NCBI RefSeq assembly: GCF_029227915.1
Contig: NC_079889.1
Span: 8,494,001-8,558,000, forward strand
Direction of reading: 5' to 3'
Source: Hydractinia symbiolongicarpus
Lineage: Eukaryota; Cnidaria; Hydrozoa; Anthoathecata; Hydractiniidae
Length of the DNA stretch: 64,000 nt
Part shown: piece by piece, positions 46,700-59,755 of the stretch
Layout: each line of letters begins with the position of its first letter
Position numbering within the stretch: position 1 is the stretch's first letter
Notes under the pieces: model-generated
What the model was told of the DNA's origin: nothing
Databases searched by the model: none
The model's input: only the letters and a program-made list of their open reading frames with translations
Made by a program: the position numbers and the translations under genes

Positions 46700-48939
46700 G
46701 TATATACAAAACTTTACAGTGAAATAAACCTTTTTTTAAGAAACGCTTGGTCAAGCTACAAGTGACTGTGTTATTTAGCGTTAAACCTCTAGTAAAATGA
46801 TTTATAAGATCTGTAAACTGTCTACACATTCATGTTGAGCGCTTAAGTACAGGTATGCAGTGTGTCGTAAATCGAGCGTAGCTGCATTAACGTGTTTCGG
46901 GGTGAATATATTTTTTTAAAATATAACTTTCCTGTAACTTTAGCTAAAATAAAAATACAGTTCACATGTTCTGCTTCTGTCATAGATAACAGTCAGAAAA
47001 ACTCTTTTTAATTTTCAAAAAATTTTCCTGGTGAAACTTCAAAAATGAATTTTAATCCAGGGTGAGCGTTTAGTACAGATAAACAATGCCGTACAGCCAT
47101 ATAAGTTCAATAGCCTTCGTCATAATGCCCTTCCTTAAAAAACTATCATACTTTTTTAAGTACCTGGTGCATTTATAAGGAAACGTTAAACAAAAGAAAA
47201 AGCAAGAATGGTATCCGGCATCGGGTCCAGTAAGGAAGAGGGAAATTATTTCTTCATAAGAAAATTGCTATATATATTATATATATCGGGAAATGATTTC
47301 CTGATGCAGAGCTTATGACATTTCCTGACCAGCAATATTTTTTGATTTTCTGAAAGTTGTAAGTTCTAATGAAACTCAAAAAGTTAATGCGATAAATATA
47401 TAACATAATGATTTTCAGTATATACGTGTTGACGATTGCACAAGAACTGCTCGTCAGAATTTAAAACGCCTTGATTAAAAATATAGATGTCAATATAGAA
47501 ATAATTTCCATTTTTCACTTAATCAACACTGGTGTATGCTCACCAGCAGGGTTAAAAAAGTTGATTTCCTGAACTACAACGTGGCAATACACCCGCCTCT
47601 TTTGTGCTGTTTCCACATTATACATAGCTACAATAGTCCACAAAAACATTGCTTCCACCCACTCTATGACATTCAATGTTAAAAAGTACGCATGGGTCCG
47701 AGCGGTTAGTGCAAACGATAACACATGACCAACTCAACCTCTATAAAACTTTGATCTTGTGTGACTAGAACAAGCGATCTAATGGGGCATTCCTAATTGA
47801 ATTAGAATTATTTCACTTACTGTGTCATAGTATATGTGTATGTAGCTACCTAAAAAATTATATATGATTATCACAGCGACTAGCTTGTATCTCTCCATGA
47901 TGCGCTGTATACTCGTCATTTGCTTGAGTAATTTTGAAAATAGAAATTCCACTTGTTCTACGGGAGCTAGAGCAACCAAAAGACTAAACAATTAGCTCCA
48001 ACCATAGTTGATAATACCAAAGAATCCAGGCAAACTTCAGCAAAGTACCTAGCATACAAAGCTTCCCGCCTGTTTTTGATTTTTTGGTCCCCCCAAAAGT
48101 AGACTGACACTAGGAAATTTCTGGACGCGAGTCAGATACCGGAGCGGAGCTCAATCATGGCGGTGCCCAGACTATATCTCTCTTGTGATTATGCTTTAGC
48201 TTGTTGTTATTTTTTTTTTCTAGTATTAATCTACATGTTTGATCATTTTTCACCATAAAATGAATAACACAGCAAATAAAATTGAATTTTGTAAGTAAGG
48301 ATAAAAATAAAAAAATAAAAAATATTCATAGACGTCACAAAAAAACTCTTAAATTGATAACTCCAAATCACTCTAAATTCCTGTTCTGTGATAGGATGTC
48401 GGCGCCTTTTGTAAAGAAACGTAATTCAATTAGCAAGTATTATTAGTTTGTACACGTTCCGATTTTTAGCGACGTTAAAAAAAGTCGCACTTGCCTTGGA
48501 CTGTCGTTATTGTTGACAACTTTTTCGTGTTGATCTGCGGATCAGTTGGACGTTTGTTGCCGTAAGGGCGTACAGGAAAAAATACTTATACATCTTTGTG
48601 TAGCTAGTAGATTGGTCACATCAAGAAAAATATATGAGGCACCCAAAACATAATGGTGGCATGGGCATCGATGTCAAAAAATTAGGTCGAGAATTTCATG
48701 CAATTAGATTTTTTTTTTTGTTCACTAATTTTCACTCCATTGAATTGGTGCAGTCATTCATTTTTTGTGTTCTTAATATTCTCAAAAAGTAGGTTTGTCT
48801 GCTAAAAAAAGGTAATCTTAAAAGGAAATGTTCACATGGTGACGTTAAACCTTCGGTTACTTTACTTACTTAAATTATTGCTTTAGTGAACTACAGTAAA
48901 TGTTCCCAGTTAGAAATTCTACGTGTAGTGTAACTTAAA
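46700..48939. other. Intergenic stretch, no gene seen
   Basis: AT-rich, with a short (AT)n run near 47270-47287. The minus-strand frames at 47515-47724 and 47779-47991 show no motif. Confidence 0.45.
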
Positions 48940-49080
48940 AAACTAGTCGTTAGCCCGTGGAAAAATCCACTGGTTCGCCCATCCTTTTTATAGCGCATTG
49001 CGTGCTTCTCGCTATTTGCGCAGCGGACATACGCGCGTGACAGACGGACAGACGTATACGGGTATTATAATATAGATGTC
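48940..49080 (+). repeat. Repeat family A, best preserved copy
   Basis: Begins ACTAGTCGTTAGCCCGTGG with the hairpin-prone CCGTGGAAAAATCCACTGG, continues TTCGCCCATCCTTTTTATAG and GCGTGACAGACGGACAGACG, and ends TATACGGGTATTATAATATA. The first and last blocks match the copy at 5588-5735 closely, defining the family's ends. Confidence 0.85.
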
Positions 49081-49186
49081 TAGTTGTAACTGTCATCTGT
49101 TTTTTTCCATATTCAATACAAAAAACATTTCACAAATAATCGCAGAAATATACAAGAGTTATTTTCTGCCGCGAAAATATTGAAGA

Positions 49187-49336
49187 TTACAAATGTGACA
49201 AGGTGGGATTGCAAAGTACAACAGATAGAGAAATTACAAAGTGCGATATGAAAAGATTATAAACTGCGATAGGTTTGGAATTACACAGTGCGACAAATTG
49301 GGTTACAAAGTGCGACAGGATTACAAAGTGATACAC
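49187..49336. repeat. Degenerate tandem repeat, unit near GGATTACAAAGTGCGACA
   Basis: About seven variants of an 18-24 bp unit (TTGCAAAGTACAACAG, ATTACAAAGTGCGATATG, ATTACACAGTGCGACAAATT, TTACAAAGTGCGACAGG and others) lie head to tail with variable spacing. Confidence 0.75.
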
Positions 49337-50589
49337 ACATGTTGCTAATAATTGGAGAAGGTCTCCTTTTTATCTTTCTATATTCTTTTTATTTTCAAAT
49401 ATTTGTTTTCTTATATATTTCTTATATATAGATCGCAAGGAGCAGTTTTTTAGCAAGCTGTTTGTGCTGCTACTTTACCAAAGATTTTTATTTAATTTAG
49501 CAAAGGGTTTTTATCCTTTATTTATTATTGCATTACATGTTTTATATTCTGTAATTTATTTCTTACTGAGGTGCAGCTTGGGTTATATGTGTCTAGCTAC
49601 TGGAGTCCCATATACAGCTGACTGCACAAATCGTTTTATGTTGGATGTAACAGATGACTTGCCAATGTTTACAAAATTTATTTATTCACACATGCGCAAG
49701 CATTTCTGTAGGTAGAAAATATATACAACAGACCACAGTAATCAAAGAAATCCATCCAAAAAAAGAAATATCGCTCAAAATTAATGAATTCTTTTAGGAA
49801 GAATTAGAAGAAATAAGTAAAAATTTAATTTCAATTCCTCTTGGATCTTAAGCTATCCAAAAAAAATCCTTAATCTTCGTTATTAACCATTTTACCCTGT
49901 GCGAGTCCTGCTTTTTCACAGTCATATGCTTTTTTTACAGAGCAGTTATTCGGTATAGCATGCAACAGTAGTACTTTTACAGCAGGTAAAATTTTGCTCC
50001 CAATCAATTTTAAACTAACTCTAAACTTAAAATGAAAATGATAGGTGACTGTGCTAGCAAAATTGGGTAACAACATATCAAAGCTTGTGTTTTTTATTTA
50101 AGCGAAATTACGTCTTTAAAACTTTCTCAACAACTATTCTGCAAAATAGGGTGAATTTTGTATTTTTATTTGAGTCAATGTTGTAGAAAAACTCTTTCTT
50201 GAAGAAAAAATTAAATTATGTTGCATGCAAAGCACATCTATGCCAAGCGCATCTCTGGATGTGCGGTACTGATTGCACTTTAACGCTCAACCTGGTGTTC
50301 AACACCGATTTCCTTGTCCATCTGTCTGCCTGCAGCAACAAAATAAGTGTAACAGACATCAAAATAAAAAATGGGACATTTTTTTACCGATTTTGTGGTG
50401 AATTTTAGGGAGACAAAAATGATGGCTTGCGGAAGTGATGGGCAAATTTGTTTTTCACTTTGTATTCTAAATGAAAGCCAAGTCGCTACGTTGTGCTAAA
50501 GATAGCCAGCATGTCTGGGATGTGTAAAAGATGTGCAAATGAATGACCAGAATATGCACGACAGACGTTTAAGTTTTAATTTTTCCACG

Positions 50590-51150
50590 ATAGAAAAACT
50601 AGTCCCTGTGATAATAGCTGTCGTCTGTTCGTCTATTTCTGTGCAGGACTCTCAAAATATTGAAGCACGGATTAGCAAGTGCGACATATTTTTTTACGAT
50701 TCGGTTGCAACATCAGCAAAAAGCCAGTTTACTAATTTATATTGAGATTCAATCCCCTTAACTGATTTTTTAGGTACACATTTTTTATAAGAATATCCAT
50801 AATTATAACCAGGCTTGTCTTTAATCTTATTTTTTTATTGACTTATGAAGTATATTCTTATATGGACGTAATGCTATATCTCCACAGTTGTTTCCAAGGC
50901 CATTGTCCTAAAAATGCGAAAAATATATCTGTCAGTTGAAGCACATGTTTAGTCTTACATTCAGCGTACTACGAAGTATTTTAATCGAGTTCATTTTTTC
51001 TTGTGCATTTTACGTATTTTCTGCCTGCCTGTCTTTCTGCGTCTGTTTGATTTCGTAATCGTCCTACAAGGGCCTTTAATAACAAATACGATATGCTTTT
51101 ATCCACTTTGCTGCAACAAACAAACTCCCGGGAATTTATTCGCGGTCTAA
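50590..51150 (-). repeat. Two fragmentary family A copies
   Basis: Blocks ATAATAGCTGTCGTCTGTTCG (cut here at the family edge) near 50610, AAGTGCGACATATTTTTTTA near 50680, and GATATGCTTTTATCCACTTT near 51090 match the fuller reverse copy at 57105-57292. The two pieces are separated by unrelated DNA. Confidence 0.55.
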
Positions 51151-51944
51151 GGACTACCTTTAGTTTTTGTTTTTTTTTATTTAGAAAGGCTTCCACATGC
51201 CTTATTCGTGTCAAAATTTCTCACAGACTAACCACTAGTGTCATTTTAATAGCTGTATTCTGCTCGAACTGGCTGTGAAATCAATATTAATGGTAAAGAT
51301 GCATATAACATTTACGACAGGCAAAAAATCACGAGTTAAAAATCCAAAAATAATATTGAAATTTATACCACTTTTTAACAGGTACTTTGAGGAGTGATTC
51401 TAGATGCCACAATTAAAACGGTTTGTGTAATAAAAAAAAAGAAATCAGAATAAAAACTCGAGATTTTTCTACTGAAATACCAATGAATGTACATCTTACA
51501 ATAACTTCTGCGGCATCAGCTATGACGAAGCTGTTTTACATTTCCGCATTCAATAAGTTAACATATATGACGTAATAACACGCAAAAGACATTGTCTTAA
51601 AAAAGCCAGAAAGAAAGCATCCATAATAACCCCGCCCAAATATATTTTATTCACATGATGTTTCAACACAAAAATCACCAATATAATCGAGTAAATGTTT
51701 TTCGAAATAATGCCTTGACTTGGGTTTAGTTAAATTCACCTTCAACGTATGACGTCACTAAGGTTATTATATCTGTACCGAGAGTTTTTGTCAGTTTTAC
51801 AAAAAACTGGTATACAGTAGAGGGTGACTTCGGCATTCGCTTAGTTGTACGGGTACCCTGATGAAGCCAAAATTTCTTGTGATTTTCATTTCTCTTGGGA
51901 GTTTGGTACAAAAAAGTAGATACAGCTAAGTAGCTCTGCTCTAT

Positions 51945-52150
51945 TCCCTAAATTAGCGAAAATTAAATTTCGTAAACATTTGTTTTTTTCTTCTTCTTTA
52001 AAAAAGTCCTTAAAATATGAGAAAAATTGTAAGAAAAAACACCTCCGAATTCGTTATTCTCGAAATCCCTAAAATTTGATTGTCTCAAAATATAAGGACT
52101 TGCTAAGTTTGCAAAATTTAGTTCTTGCAAAAATTAAAATTATCGTCTGC
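51945..52150. repeat. Family C cluster
   Basis: Contains TTAGCGAAAATTAAATTTCG, GAATTCGTTATTCTCGAAAT and TTTGCAAAATTTAGTTC. Resembles the clusters near 6.9, 22.6, 23.4 and 34.2 kb. Confidence 0.4.
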
Positions 52151-52789
52151 TACCGTAAAAAAGTAAACTGAAAATTTACAACAGCATTTTTTCTTAATTG
52201 CGCTACGAAACGATTCAATAAACTCAATCCGCGCACATTCCGTAGAATGGCGTGTAATAAACAGACCACTGAAAAAAGGTCAAGGTTCAAGACATTACAC
52301 ACACTTTACAACCACATAGACGTCTAAGCAATTTACATTTTCTTAATGAATTTGCTACTTTTTTTCCTTTTTCGAAATAAGAAATTCAGTATTTTTTGGC
52401 AGTAAAATAAGCTACGATCTGTAGAATATATTAAATATCAGTAAATTGAAAGTTTGTTTTCACGAGCGAACAGAGACAACATTAGGAGCTGTATTTGTTA
52501 AAAATGCTATGTTAAAAAGGTAATTAAAATCTCTAGAAAGATTTGTTGTTGCTTTGACTGGCTTTATGTGCAGTAAACGTCTTTGTCTCTATGTACAATG
52601 TTGATGGATAAAGGTAGCTAACTAGTTTAAATTAAGTTTATTTTTCAGAAAAGTTATGGAAGTGGGGATAGATTTTTACATTCTGTTTATAGTTTCCGAC
52701 CAAATAAAAATTACTTAACACATTTTCCTGCTTTTACATAATTTGTATGAAAAAAGATAACATTGCCCGGAAATCCGAATGATTCCCCA

Positions 52790-53100
52790 TGATGAAATAA
52801 AGTTGTATTGTGAGTTTCAATTCTAAAGATAATTCTAACGAAAGTCATTATATTTCACAGATTAAAAGGACTTTATAGAATTTTTTAGGAGTAGTTTCGA
52901 GTAATAGCCACTATCTAAGGGTATGAGAATTATGGGACCTAATAATTTTGCGCGCAAGTGCCTGATAGATTAATATGACACTCAATAAGTATCATAACCA
53001 TGCAACATAGAAAATAAGAGTTAGTTAAAAAAACTGGCGGTGAGCGGGGGGAGGGTGGGAAGAAATCCCCTCTGACTGAATACGGTTAAATAATAGTTAA
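52790..53100 (-). repeat. Repeat family B copy
   Basis: Contains GTTTCAATTCTAAAGATAAT, TTTCGAGTAATAGCCACTAT, TATGGGACCTAATAATTT, AAGTATCATAACCATGCAAC and a G-rich end (GAGCGGGGGGAGGG). Same orientation as the copy at 12129-12370. Confidence 0.8.
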
Positions 53101-54344
53101 ATTCCCGACAACTTTTATAAACTTTTATAAAAGTATACACAAATGAATTTATTACAAATTCTCCTTTTAAATAACTACTCCAACTAATAGAGTTGAAAAT
53201 ACCCAAAATATTAATCCTTATTTCTAAAGCATTTGGGATTTAGGGTAGGTTAAAGCTTGGAGGAAAGAATACGGAAGGAGAAACAACTCTTTTAATTCTA
53301 TTGAAACACTGCGTGAGGTTCTAGCAGGTGTCTGTATAAAAACTTAATTTGAAATTTTGGCGGTTGTGTAACTAAATTATTCGTGAATAACAATTCGCAA
53401 CTATGATTGGTTATAAAAACAATCAGTTAATTTGATGATGAATTTGATAATATTATCAAAACAAGAAGCCATATTGAAATCGGTAAAATTTCTTTTGTTT
53501 TTATGTTAACATAATTAGCGAATAAGCACATGCTCGACACTTTTGTAAACAAAAAGAAAAAGTTTATATCTCGTTTTAAAACGACGTTCTGTTATAAGAA
53601 GTTATTTCTTTAGTTAGAATAAACATTAATCCAGCACACATTTTGTCGGCACACGTCCGGCGCATATCTATCTATATTGTTTTCATGATCAAAGTGGTAT
53701 ACTCAAGCCTGCAAAAATAGGTTAATATCATGGTTAAACGCTTATTTCCAAACGTAATGTTGAAGTTTTTAACAGCAATGTTTACCGACTTATATTAGGC
53801 ACACTTTCCATACAATAATCTTGTGCCTGCAGCGTGTTACAGTCAGATTTCAATAGAAAAAAGTTAGCCTCTATTAAAGGAGAATATGGAATTTGATCAT
53901 TTTTTTGCGAAAAAGACTCGGTCGAGCACCTCACGCACTGATTCTTTTGAAATTAAAAACAATAGAAAATTCAATACATTTAAAGCGTACAGAAATGAAG
54001 TTGTTTCTCCTTCCGTATTCTTTCCTCCAAGGTTAAAGCAGGACCATATAGATTTTTCACAAACCCGATTTTCCCAGTATATTCTTCTCTTATTAAATAA
54101 ATTCTTCCCAATTGTAGCTTTAGCTAACATTTCTAAGCTAACATTTCTTTTGTGGTGAATTTCGTGAATTACTGTCGTCTGTGGTTTACATTCTTCCTCC
54201 ACAAAAATGCACTCGCCAGACAATTATTTTCAACGAATTATTATTATTATTCCGAATATTTTAACAGGATATAGCCACTTCTGTGTTGGAAACACTATTA
54301 TCAACGTGAATCCTGTGTTCTGAATACATTAAGTATGCACCAGC
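53101..54344. other. Intergenic stretch, no confident gene
   Basis: A plus-strand frame at 53886-54158 (90 residues, ATG start) has no recognised motif and no convincing splice partners. Nothing else stands out. Confidence 0.4.
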
Positions 54345-54492
54345 AATACCTACCCAACTTCCCTCACATGGCATGGGTTGACCCGTAGCAGTGGTAAAGA
54401 GACTCGCTAAACATGCCCGAGCTGTGCACCGAACCACGGACCTTTTGCTTACGAAGCAAACTCCATAACCACAAGACCACGCGCCACCATCA
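54345..54492 (-). repeat. tRNA-derived SINE, family D, best copy
   Basis: Minus strand begins GTGGCGCGTGGTCTTGTGGT with TATGGAGTTTGCTTCG (box A and an anticodon-like arm with GCTTCGTAAGC) and CGTGGTTCGGTGCAC (box B). The body then reads GACTCTTTACCACTGCTACG and ends GGCATGTGAGGGAAG-like sequence. Copies at 4600-4730 and 4845-4950 share this body. Confidence 0.7.
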
Positions 54493-55019
54493 ATGTGAAA
54501 CTGAGTTGCGGTGGGAAAGATATTATGACTTACCAAGTCATCAAGTCGTGCAAGTGCTCTAAGAAAAGGTGTCGCGAATTGTAGTGGTGCAGAAACAATC
54601 TTTCTAAGTAAAATTTAGCATGTAGGAATAAAATATACCAATATGTGAGTGTATGTGCGTGTGTGTATGTGTTAGTGAGCTTTTATAACTTTAAAAGCAA
54701 CGAGAATAAGGAGTAACAACGAAAAAAAGATGAAATTTATTTGATTAATACTATACATTGTTGCTTCATATTCTTGTAATCCAATGCTATTCACGCATTT
54801 TATAACCACCGACGTACTAAATCTGTTTGACGTTGAAACTGATGCACAAAAATAGCATGGGGTCGTACACACATACGTACAAAAAAATTGATTGAATCTA
54901 TAGCTCTTCATGCATAAATACTTTTATTTCGAGTACGTTCACGTATGATATGTTTTTTTGAATGGTCAATAATATGGCAAATCATCACATATTTTTGGAT
55001 CTTTTAAAACCAATGACTG

Positions 55020-55200
55020 CAATGAAAAAAGATGAAAAAAAATGATGGAAGAATGAAGAGAAAAAATAATGAAAAGAATCATAAAAAAATGTTGAAAATA
55101 ATAAAAGTGATGTTGAAAAATGATTAATAGAGATGAGAATGATGTGAGAATGATGAAAAATTACGAAAAATGATAAAAAATGATGAAAAATAATATTCTA
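55020..55200. repeat. A-rich degenerate (GATGAAAAA)n tract
   Basis: Many imperfect units such as GATGAAAAAA, AATGATGGAAGA and AATGATAAAAAATGATG over about 180 bp, strongly purine-skewed on the plus strand. Confidence 0.8.
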
Positions 55201-56035
55201 CCATGGACAAACAGTATCATAAAATGTACACTTGAAACAGTTTATTTGCATGGTTCGTTATCTACAAACGTACAACAAGTAAACCATAAGAGATAATTTT
55301 CGCACTTATTTAGAACTAGTGTAATGTTAGAATTAAAGTAAACATTTTAAATCAATATTGTGTGTTATTTAGTTCCTTAAGGAAAGGAAAATCAGTTGAA
55401 GGCAAATATGTAATCCGTTATATTCTATATTTACTTCTTAACTTACCACATTTCCATAAATGTACACCTTGGCCATTATTATTTCTTCCCAATAAGAAAT
55501 AGCGCTTGTTTGACAGAAATCGCTTAGAAGGGACGGTAACTTAAAATGTTTAGTCCAAGATTCCATTGCAAGAATATGGATCACAAACCAACCGAAGCAA
55601 AACAAAATATTTTTAGCTGACTAAACCGAAACAAAACAATGAAATAATATCTAATCAAAACAAAACTAAACAAAAACAATTCAATTTTAATTTATTTTCT
55701 GTTACGGGTGGCTTATGATTATTATCCAAACAATAATAATCGACCTGGGCACTTACTTAAGGTTGGGCACCTTTAAAAGTCGCTGAATATAGGAAATCGG
55801 TTCTTAGCTGCTAGCGTAACTTTTTGGTTTAAATTGTTGAAACGAATAATCAAATACAACTCACAGTTGCTTCAAAAGTGTTAAAGTTGTTTATTGCGTA
55901 TCTTATTTTTAATTTTATTATTATTATTTAAACTTTAAAATAGTTACGCTGCATCTTGTACTTTAATTACATTTCGGTAAGTGTTATCAGAATCAAAACT
56001 TTATTTTTGGTTCTAATAAGTGTTGCAACGCATCA

Positions 56036-58679
56036 ATGAGCAAAGAAACAAAGCCAAATCCACTATTCATGAACAAAAAGAAAGTTACAATGTAAGTACG
56101 AATATTTCAAGCCTTCATCCATAGCTTTTTGATTCGTTTGTTTCTTGAGCCATTTGTTTACCATGGATACTGCTTGTACTGACATGCTAAATCGACACTT
56201 TAGTAGCGTGGGTTTATTAAATCGATGTGAGTGTTTGAATTCTTTGCTCTAGTTAGATCTATCAAGGATCGATCAAGTAAATAACTATGTGGTTTCTTTC
56301 ACTATGTTGTGTTGTGTTTAAATTCGCCCCACGTTCTCTTTACGAGAAGGATTGATCAAAAAGGTCTATTCAAGCAGTTTTCATTAACTTCTGACTCGTA
56401 TGTTTTGTTCCGCATGTTTGGTTTTGTTTTATACAATTTGGAACACCCTTTTGACGTAAGACTGCTGTATTGCGTTTCGTTGGTTTGTTTTATTGTTTGA
56501 TAGTTATGACTGAAGTTATGTCTTCTGTAGATGGGAAATTGAATGTGATCAACATAATTGAACAATATTACCTCGTATCAATCTGGATAGTATTTTTATA
56601 CAAGTTGAAAATGATCAACTTGTTGTTTCGTTGTTGCAGACAGTTCTTGACAAATTGACCACACAAGAAACTTAATAAGCTGTAGAAGAAGAAAAGTTCA
56701 AGATATTTTTACCCAAAATCTACAGGTAGGAAAACTTACTAAGCTTTCGCATTGCAAAATAATGATTTAGTTATAAAGGTAAATGAATAGACAGACCATT
56801 GGCTGTATTTTTTCTTAATCTGTATCATTGCAGTAATTACTGTAGCATTTCAAGACGCATATAGAGTGCCAAAGCGTTTTGAGCAGGCCTGCGCGAAAAG
56901 TAATTGATGTTATAAAATCATCAATAATTCTGGATATATTTTGATATGTCTAGCAAATCTTAGTAGGTACAATAAGTACAGCGCTAATGTTTTGTTACCA
57001 ACAACATATTAGCTAAATAATACTTTTTTTTCTAGAAGAATTATTTATACTAACTTTCTTTCAACTACAATTTCTGTCTCTTTTCAATTCAATCTCTTTA
57101 ATAATAGCCGTCGTCTGTCTGTCTGTGTGTCCGCGAAAGCGGCGTCCCGTAACGGAAACACGAAAGTTTTAAAATGCGCACGAATATCAAATGCGATATA
57201 TTTTTATCCACTTTGTTGCGAAGGGTAAATTTAAGGGACGAGCGAACGCAACGGGCGACCCCGTGGATTTTTCCACGGGTTAACGACTATTAGAACAATA
57301 ATGCCTTAAAGATCATAGAAATTAGAAACGTCATACAAACGCCAATTGAATGGTGCTGAATATGATTTTAATATCACAATTAAAATATTAAAGAAAAATG
57401 TCATTTGGGAAACGTGTATTGCATTGCGCCAGCCCTTAGTATCCGCTAGTTACAAAAATAAAAGTATTTTTTACGCGCGTTGCTATGTAAAAACATATAA
57501 ATGCTCCAAAGAGGAAACAAATAAAGCTTTAAAAAAATTAAGCAAAAGAAAAATAATATTTCCGAAGTGTAAGTTCATAAAACTCGGAGAACTAGATCAA
57601 GAGGAAAACATTATTTTTGACCGTACCAAATGTTTTTCAGCTTCCAAGAACGTTGTAATCCACGACATTGGACGCTTGCAATTTTTTTAGATATATATAC
57701 TGTGATATATTCCATTTTGCTCCGGGCAAGACACCTGGAAACGGAAGTACTCGCTGCTGTAAATTTGGATTTTAAGTATATAAGACGAGATATATCCGCT
57801 GTAAAAAGTAAGCAAAAGCGATTGACTTGCACCCGTTACAGCGGTAAGTACGCCATTTAATCTGTCAAAACCGAATCAAAGGAAAAATTTTGTAGGTAGA
57901 CTATGATACAGTTGCTTGGTAATTTTTTATGAATATTTTATTTTTTGGCACCAGGACAAGTATATAACTTACATTAAGTTTCAGTTCTTTCCAAGCCTGA
58001 AGTTTTTGAGTTTAAAGTCTCAAAAAATCGTTAAGAACGATAGAGAGACTTGAACTACGTTTATACTAAGTAAGTAATTTCTGTACCTAAATTCTAAGTT
58101 CCGTGGTCTTAACTCGTAGACCTCTACCCTCGTAGTAGGCAGAGAAATTCACAGAAACATGTTCACGTGGTTTTGCAGTCATGGTATAAATCTGACAGGT
58201 TGGTCATAAAATTTCGGTAGCTGTAAAAATAGTAGGTGTTTTTGTACTACTTCTCGTGTGCGTTTTTCGTGCGCCATTTTATAGTAAAACGTTACGCAAA
58301 TAATCGTGACGCATTTAAGTTAAAAATGTTATTTTGACCTTCTTTGTGTCCAGAGACAATGAAAACCTGATTAGCTTAGACCAATTTCTTAATGTGTAAC
58401 AAGGGTATGTGTATAGACATCTGGATTTCCTGATTAGACTTTATTTCAACTTTTTAAAACACGAGCGTATTCGCATCATATGTAAGTCCTAAATTCATGG
58501 ACAAACAAGATGTTACAAATGTTTACCATAAAATCTTATTGTCCTTCTATTTCTTTTTTTCAGGACTTGAAACAGAACGTCCCTCTGGTATGCCAAAGGT
58601 AGACATTTATGAAGACCATAGTAATTCAAGCATTTTAGAATGCTATTATAGATCTCACTCAGAACCTACACTACTATAA
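56036..58679 (+). CDS. Unrecognised 124-residue protein, 3 exons
   Basis: Exons 56036-56091, 57641-57843 and 58564-58679 join in phase with GTAAGT donors and TTTTTCAG-type acceptors (split codons at Ile19 and Gly87), ending in TAA. The protein starts MSKETKPNPLFMNKKK, then FQERCNPRHWTLAIFLD, a hydrophobic-amphipathic helix-like middle (IYTVIYSILLRARHLETE), a Lys-rich segment, and a polar C-terminus ending HSEPTLL. There is no signal peptide. The single hydrophobic stretch is short and may be a buried helix rather than a membrane segment. I do not recognise the family, but the exact phase closure and strong splice sites over 2.6 kb argue that it is a real gene. AATAAA lies at 59101-59106, and the 3' UTR would then be about 420 bp. 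Confidence 0.8.
57105..57292 (-). repeat. Repeat family A, reverse copy, in intron 1 of the 124-residue protein gene
   Basis: Plus strand reads ATAGCCGTCGTCTGTCTGTC at one end and GACCCCGTGGATTTTTCCAC then GGGTTAACGACTATTAG at the other, the reverse complement of the family's TAGTCGTTAGCCCGTGG start. The internal block GCGATATATTTTTATCCACT is shared with the fragments at 50.6-51.1 kb. Confidence 0.8.
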
Positions 58680-59100
58680 TGACATTACTATTGTTGTGCA
58701 TGTTTTATATTATGTATTGTATTCTGCTTAGTTTTTATAGATATAAACTGACAAGATGAGCACCAACCTCGCATTGTTTATCTCTTAACAAGGATCGTGA
58801 TGAATTTCATTTACTTAGGTTCTTGTGCTCTTCAAACAGATTATTCACTAATGATGTTTCACAAACTTCGAGAATGCTTTGTGTATTTTTCCTCGGCAGT
58901 CTGTAAGTCGTAAAGAACTATAGGAGTTCTTCAAGAAGCCCTCTGTCTGTTAAAGACGTAGGTCATTGGTAAATGAATGTTCATCATACTTTTACAGACA
59001 ATATTGTATTGGATAAGAAAAGTCATTACATTAGAATAAGCAAAAGTTTTTTGAATTTTATTTCATCCCCATCTCTACTATGCACATATTAAAAAGATTG

Positions 59101-59106
59101 AATAAA
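59101..59106 (+). promoter_or_regulatory. Candidate polyadenylation signal of the 124-residue protein gene
   Basis: AATAAA about 420 bp after the stop codon; the first clear canonical signal seen downstream on this strand. Confidence 0.35.
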
Positions 59107-59755
59107 GTTTGAAAATATGAATGAGACACACGTACTTTTGCGTTGTGCCATGAAATTGGGTCTTGAAAAGTTTTTTATCTGTAAAAATTTACTGTATCTG
59201 TAAAAAAAGTCGGAAAGAAGTAGAAAGTTTGTGCTCAATTTTTTACTTGTAAAATATTTCAAATTTTTCATCTATTTCTTTTGCATCAAAAGCTTAAATG
59301 TAGAAATAAGGATAAATATTTTCAACTTTATTAGTTGGAGCTTGAGGTTGGAGTTGTTATTTAGCTAAAAAGAGAATTTGTAATAAATTACTTTGTATAC
59401 ACTTTTATGAGATATGTAAAACCTCACGGCAAGAAATGACTAATTTTTGCGCGAATGACTAATTTTCTCTTAATTAACATTTTTTTACCGACAATTTTTA
59501 TGTGACGGTAACAGTTTCTTATGTTTTGAGAATTCTACGTATTTTGTAACCGGTTTCTTTATAAAATCGTGTTCCCACAATCTCCCAAGCTTTTTTTTTC
59601 AACGCTATCTAACTTGATGCTATTATTAAGGTCAAAGGAAAAGGCAAAAAAATTATAAGCCACTAACACCCCTCATCTTTTCGTCATGCAACTGAGAGAA
59701 ATAGAGCTCTTTTAATAATATTTAATATTTTTTATTCAGAATAATATTATTATTA

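Noticed and set aside
47685-47760. GGTCCGAGCGGTTAGTGC, a box-A-like sequence
   Set aside because: No box B follows at tRNA spacing, so neither a tRNA nor a SINE can be supported.
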